Below are positions 60,350 to 64,000 of a DNA stretch of 64,000 nucleotides, piece after piece. Both the position numbers and the translations under genes were made by a program. Location of the stretch: positions 310,001 through 374,000 of the forward strand of contig NC_072814.1 of assembly GCF_003013715.1 (NCBI RefSeq). The letters run 5' to 3'. This DNA comes from Candidozyma auris. Its lineage: Eukaryota > Ascomycota > Pichiomycetes > Serinales > Metschnikowiaceae. Numbering within the stretch: position 1 is the first letter of the stretch; each line of letters opens with the position of its first letter. The notes below the pieces were generated by a model. The model saw only the letters and a program-made list of their open reading frames with translations. It had not been told where the DNA came from and searched no databases.

Positions 60350-62235
60350 CTGGAAGAAGCGGTCTAGTTGAAACGATGTGGTTCCTGTTTTTCACCAGGT
60401 ACCACCCAGTCGCGTACGCCTCGCTGCAGGCAACGGTTGAGTGGGTTGAAGAGTGGGTACGAAGGCAGGGAACTACTGGAGAGACATGGCAAAATGAATT
60501 TTAAATCTGGTGAGCTTCACGAAATCTTATTGACTCGATTGGGTCATTTGTTGCTTGTACTTTTGTGTATGGGCGATGACGTGGCCATCATAAGGTTCAT
60601 AGGCGAGTGTAGCATTTTTGTATTGGCCTGTTACGCAAAAAGAAAGAAAAAAAAAATCTGCTTCTCTGTACTTTCATTTACTAGAATGGATAAACTTTCC
60701 TTCTGTGATGTCGTTCCTTGTTCTCGAGGGGAGGTAGTTGCGGAATTTGCAGTTATACAACGAAAGGCTAACAAAACTGCGAAAAGTTTCACTTCTTTAG
60801 TCAATGTATCTTCACTGTCAATTAAACAACCGTGAATTAGACCAATGCAATGTGACTGAAACCCCCATATCATTTCGGCGGTAATGCCATAAGCAACCAT
60901 AGGATTGAGTGAGTAACAGTGACGTTGAAAAGCCCTTGATATTAATACGTGAAAATTGTAGACATTGCTAAAGTAGTTACCATTCCTAAGTTCGACTTGT
61001 CCGAATTAGCGACTTCGTTGCAAGCTTTAAGTTTTATTGCTTGTATTTTTCCATGGTCATGAACATTCCCCTGACACAAGCTCACCTTACGAAGTGCAAA
61101 CAATTTGAACGAACCTATGAAACAAGTTAGAATACTGTGATTCCTCGAAGGAAAAGCAAATTGAGCATGGTTGATGATTGGTTTCTGTCACTCAGATTTA
61201 ATTACTGTATTGCTGCTACTTTTTTTTTTTATATTTAACCTCAGAAATGTCAAAAATTTCACAACCTCTGCAGTTGCGTTTTGACCCCTTTCCTCTCCAG
61301 GCAGACGCTTTTTTGCAACCACTGTGGACTTCGATAACCACACTGCTGCACCTCACTCCATAATCTTCTTTCTAGACGAAACCGTCATGCGCCACTGCTT
61401 AGTTTCTCTTTGTGGAGAACTCTTTTTTAGCCTATGATAGCCTCCACATTATGCTTCCCTAACCACCAATTTCATTGTGCCAGTTTCGCACAGTGCAGCT
61501 TTTATCAGTATCATGGAGATGGCGAATTACAAGTAGAAAAAGTTCCGAAGTAAGTAAACAGCACCTCTCTCTCTCTCTCTCTCTTTTTCTTGATGTTTTA
61601 TAATACAAATCCTATTCTTTAAATCTATGAGGTACTTTTTTACCTAATTTCAAACGTCTTGTGCCTCCTTGATCCTTAATTATGGCTCTTCGCATATGCA
61701 CCTTCTTATCGCAATACCCACAAGGAAGGACACATAACCTCCCGGTTTCAATTTCTTAATATATATGTCGAGTAGGCTGCTTGATTCTAATTCAAACAGA
61801 CTTTTTAATTTATTTCCTTGAGGCCTGTGGAAGACGTGTTCTCTCCACCTCCTCTCAACTGTGGTAACCTCTCCTGCATTCGACATCCATATCGTGTAAT
61901 TCACCTCATCGCCTCAATCAAGTACCTTTTCATACATCTAGCTTGTCGGTTGAAGACACCACTGAGAGTTTTAATTCTCAAAATTTTAAACGAGCAAAAA
62001 TATTGATAAATTATACTTGCAGAAGAATTCCACACAACTATTTCAGCTTGCAGAAGCCTTCAGAGAACTTGCCCAGGATTGAAAACTTCCTCCCCTTGGG
62101 TGCACATCTTTCATCAATAATTTCCATTATTACCACATTTCCACGTATAATGCTGACTAGATTTTTTAGGCACAATAAGAAACTACTCATACGCTCTTAA
62201 ATCATTTTAGCGAGAATAAGAGATAACAATTATAA
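60350..62235. other. Divergent region between GDA1 and IFH1
   Basis: About 1.9 kb, AT-rich towards IFH1. It contains a CT microsatellite at about 61565-61583 and T tracts near 61220-61232. Frames near 60368-60835 and 61680-62200 show no homology. A GTAAGT at 61552 has no matching branch point and acceptor. Confidence 0.5.
61565..61583. repeat. CT dinucleotide microsatellite
   Basis: About nine CT units followed by a T run, some 650 bp upstream of IFH1. Confidence 0.85.
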
Positions 62236-64000
62236 ATGCCGAAATCAACGAAAAAAACCACTGGGTACGCCCAGAAACTGAATCCGAAAATATACAAGTC
62301 GCCCCATTATGGCGGCAAAAATCTAAAGAATTTTCTCTACAAAAGAGACAGACGCTTTAGTATCGTTAGCTCGTCCTCTTCAGAGTACAGCGAAGAAAAA
62401 AAGCAGAGCGATTCCGACTCGGAATCGTCTCTTACAGCCTTGTCTGAGAAAGACGAGCAATCTGCACTGAGAAAAGGATCTGTGTTTTTTAGAGGCGAGA
62501 AATTGCCGAGAGCTAGAGCTAAGGCCGTTGGCACAAAGTCATCGAAGACGGCTAAAAAGAGAGCGCCAAAGAAGGGTCCGAAGGCTTCCTACGCTCAAGT
62601 TTTCGATTCTGACAGAGATGAAGAGCACTCGAGTGATGAATCTGTGGATCCTGTTGGGCTCACGGGCATTTACTCAATGATGGACGCAAATGGAAGCGCT
62701 GTCGGTGATTCTGAATCAGATTCAGATGATTCTAGTGATAGCCAAGAGGATGCATCTTCAGATGACTCCTCAGACGATTCTGAAGTCGACTTTGTCCGCC
62801 TACAAGCTGAAAGAAGAGCCAATGCCAAATCCAAGAAATCGTTAAAGGCTGTCAAGGCTTTGCAGAAGCAGAATACAGAGCCAGAAACGAAGAAGAGACG
62901 AAAATCTTCCTATAGACGTCAATCAGAACTTCCTTTGCCCGATAACATCAACTTTAAATTTGAATTCGATGAAAACAATGACTCAGTCATAGAAGATGAC
63001 AGTGAAGAAGATATGGCCCTTAATGTTGTGAAAGCACCAAAGCCTGAAGAAGAAGATGTTGGTGAAGAAATCACTGACAATAGAGAAGATGCGAAACCCT
63101 CATACAATCTCAATTTTCAGTACGATGAGCCAATTCTCGACGTTCCCAAAATCAACGAAGAAGAGCTACAATCCGATGATGACTATGAATTCGACGACAA
63201 TGATCTCCTTGCAACCCTTCAAGCGGATAATGACATTGAAGACTTCATGACGAACACTCACAATGACTCAGAGACGCCTAGATCGAGACAAAGACTGGTT
63301 AGTTCCATCAACGAAGATGAAACTTTGGACCCCTTTCTCGAGGAGGAAGAGAAGTATTTGGTCAATGAATTCGAGATGAATGGATTCGATGATGAGAATG
63401 AGTTCCCCGCTCAATCAACTGGAACAGATTCCTCGAGTGGACTCAAAAATCAGAGTCAGGAAGAGAAAGGCACCAACGGTGACGATGACGAGGAGTCTCC
63501 ATTTATCGAAGGCTACCTCGAAGACGATGATGATGACGATGACGTTGATGAGTTCATGGATTTGATGGACTTCAGTGCTCCATTCTTCGAGGATGATAGT
63601 AAGGAGTCAGAGAGTAGTCTTCTGGATCTCAAGAGCGATGGCCTCGAAGGTTCCATCAAGGAGAAGCCGAATCAAGTCAAGTCCAGCAAAGGGACAAGCA
63701 ACAAGAAACGCAGAAAGCCAAAAGGTCCTCTTGACAGTGAAGAGGAGGATGACTCTTACTTGTGGAATTACTTCCTCAGTTCGGATGGAGATTCCGATAA
63801 TGAAACCAATACAGAACCAGTTGATGTCGAGGAACAACTCATTTTGGAGGAGATTTTCCGTCAAGAGAAGGAAGCACGCGAAGGACAGACAGAGCGGGAA
63901 TTTAGTCTTGAACCTTTGTCGGAGCACGAGTACGACAGCGGGGAATCTACTGACGTTGACACTTCACTTCCACCCACGTTAAAGAGAAATCAAACTGGCA
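62236..64000 (+). CDS. IFH1: IFH1-like coactivator of ribosomal protein genes, 5' part
   Basis: Ifh1 binds the forkhead-associated domain of Fhl1 at ribosomal protein promoters. The window holds 588 complete codons from ATG 62236; the frame is open at the window end. The N-terminus is basic (MPKSTKKTTGYAQKLNPKIY) with RDRRFSIVSSSSSEYSEE. A long acidic Ser/Asp region follows, then DDSEVDFVRLQAERRANAKS, close to Ifh1's DxVDFVKLxAxRKK segment. Further on are DEFMDLMDFSAPFFEDDS and DDSYLWNYFLSSDGDSDNET, which match Ifh1 regions before the FHB motif. The paralogue CRF1 is an alternative name in S. cerevisiae; most yeasts have one gene. Assignment is from order of these short motifs, as I recall the family. 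Confidence 0.8.
   Translation, partial: MPKSTKKTTGYAQKLNPKIYKSPHYGGKNLKNFLYKRDRRFSIVSSSSSEYSEEKKQSDSDSESSLTALSEKDEQSALRKGSVFFRGEKLPRARAKAVGTKSSKTAKKRAPKKGPKASYAQVFDSDRDEEHSSDESVDPVGLTGIYSMMDANGSAVGDSESDSDDSSDSQEDASSDDSSDDSEVDFVRLQAERRANAKSKKSLKAVKALQKQNTEPETKKRRKSSYRRQSELPLPDNINFKFEFDENNDSVIEDDSEEDMALNVVKAPKPEEEDVGEEITDNREDAKPSYNLNFQYDEPILDVPKINEEELQSDDDYEFDDNDLLATLQADNDIEDFMTNTHNDSETPRSRQRLVSSINEDETLDPFLEEEEKYLVNEFEMNGFDDENEFPAQSTGTDSSSGLKNQSQEEKGTNGDDDEESPFIEGYLEDDDDDDDVDEFMDLMDFSAPFFEDDSKESESSLLDLKSDGLEGSIKEKPNQVKSSKGTSNKKRRKPKGPLDSEEEDDSYLWNYFLSSDGDSDNETNTEPVDVEEQLILEEIFRQEKEAREGQTEREFSLEPLSEHEYDSGESTDVDTSLPPTLKRNQTG

Overview
The window is nuclear DNA of a budding yeast (Saccharomycotina), very probably of the CUG-Ser clade. 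It holds about 28 protein-coding genes on both strands, short spacers, and recognisable yeast splice signals (GTATGT or GTACGT, TACTAAC-like branch points). Two in-frame CTG codons fit serine: codon 90 of the cyclin C gene lies where relatives carry Ser, and codon 320 of the endoglucanase gene lies inside a serine run. CTG is otherwise nearly absent from well-expressed genes (none in ARG4, one in DED81). Gene content and tiny introns would suit a haploid Metschnikowiaceae-type yeast such as Clavispora or the Candida haemulonii group, but the species cannot be fixed from the sequence alone.

Layout. 0.1-11.2 kb: CAB2 (coenzyme A synthesis), a CypH-type cyclophilin with three 45-47 bp introns and a 13-nt microexon, SSN8 (Mediator cyclin C), LAG1 (ceramide synthase), an AVT-type vacuolar amino acid transporter, MHF2/CENP-X overlapping a dynactin p62 gene tail to tail, RPC10, and a CRP1/MDG1-like gene with an intron. 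11.5-21.2 kb: NCR1 (NPC1 sterol transporter), DCD1, an FAH-family hydrolase, a long spacer, and FTR1 (iron permease). 21.6-31.5 kb: ENG1 (cell-separation GH81 glucanase) and a SIT1-type siderophore transporter, divergent across 4.6 kb of ORF-free DNA. 31.5-43.9 kb: a BRD8-like bromodomain protein, TIM9 (intron near its 3' end), SLM5 (mitochondrial AsnRS), HIS2, cytosolic ProRS, DED81 (cytosolic AsnRS), ARG4 and a small unknown gene. 45.5-64 kb: an unknown 589-residue protein, ENP2, ISY1, PNC1, OCH1, DED1, UTR1 (NAD kinase), GDA1, and the first 588 codons of IFH1, cut by the window end.

Functional themes are mostly housekeeping. OCH1 and GDA1 both serve Golgi mannosylation. FTR1 and the SIT1-like gene both serve iron uptake. 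HIS2, ARG4 and three aminoacyl-tRNA synthetases lie within 10 kb. ENP2, DED1, RPC10 and IFH1 serve ribosome production and gene expression. No transposon, CRISPR array, tRNA or rRNA gene was recognised.

The most useful results are the corrected gene structures (CypH, CRP1, TIM9), which single-exon reading misses; the cluster of four Ace2/Swi5-type ACCAGC sites upstream of ENG1; three CACGTG boxes upstream of DED1; a hairpin just before ISY1; and an in-frame extension beyond the stop of the unknown gene at 45.5 kb.
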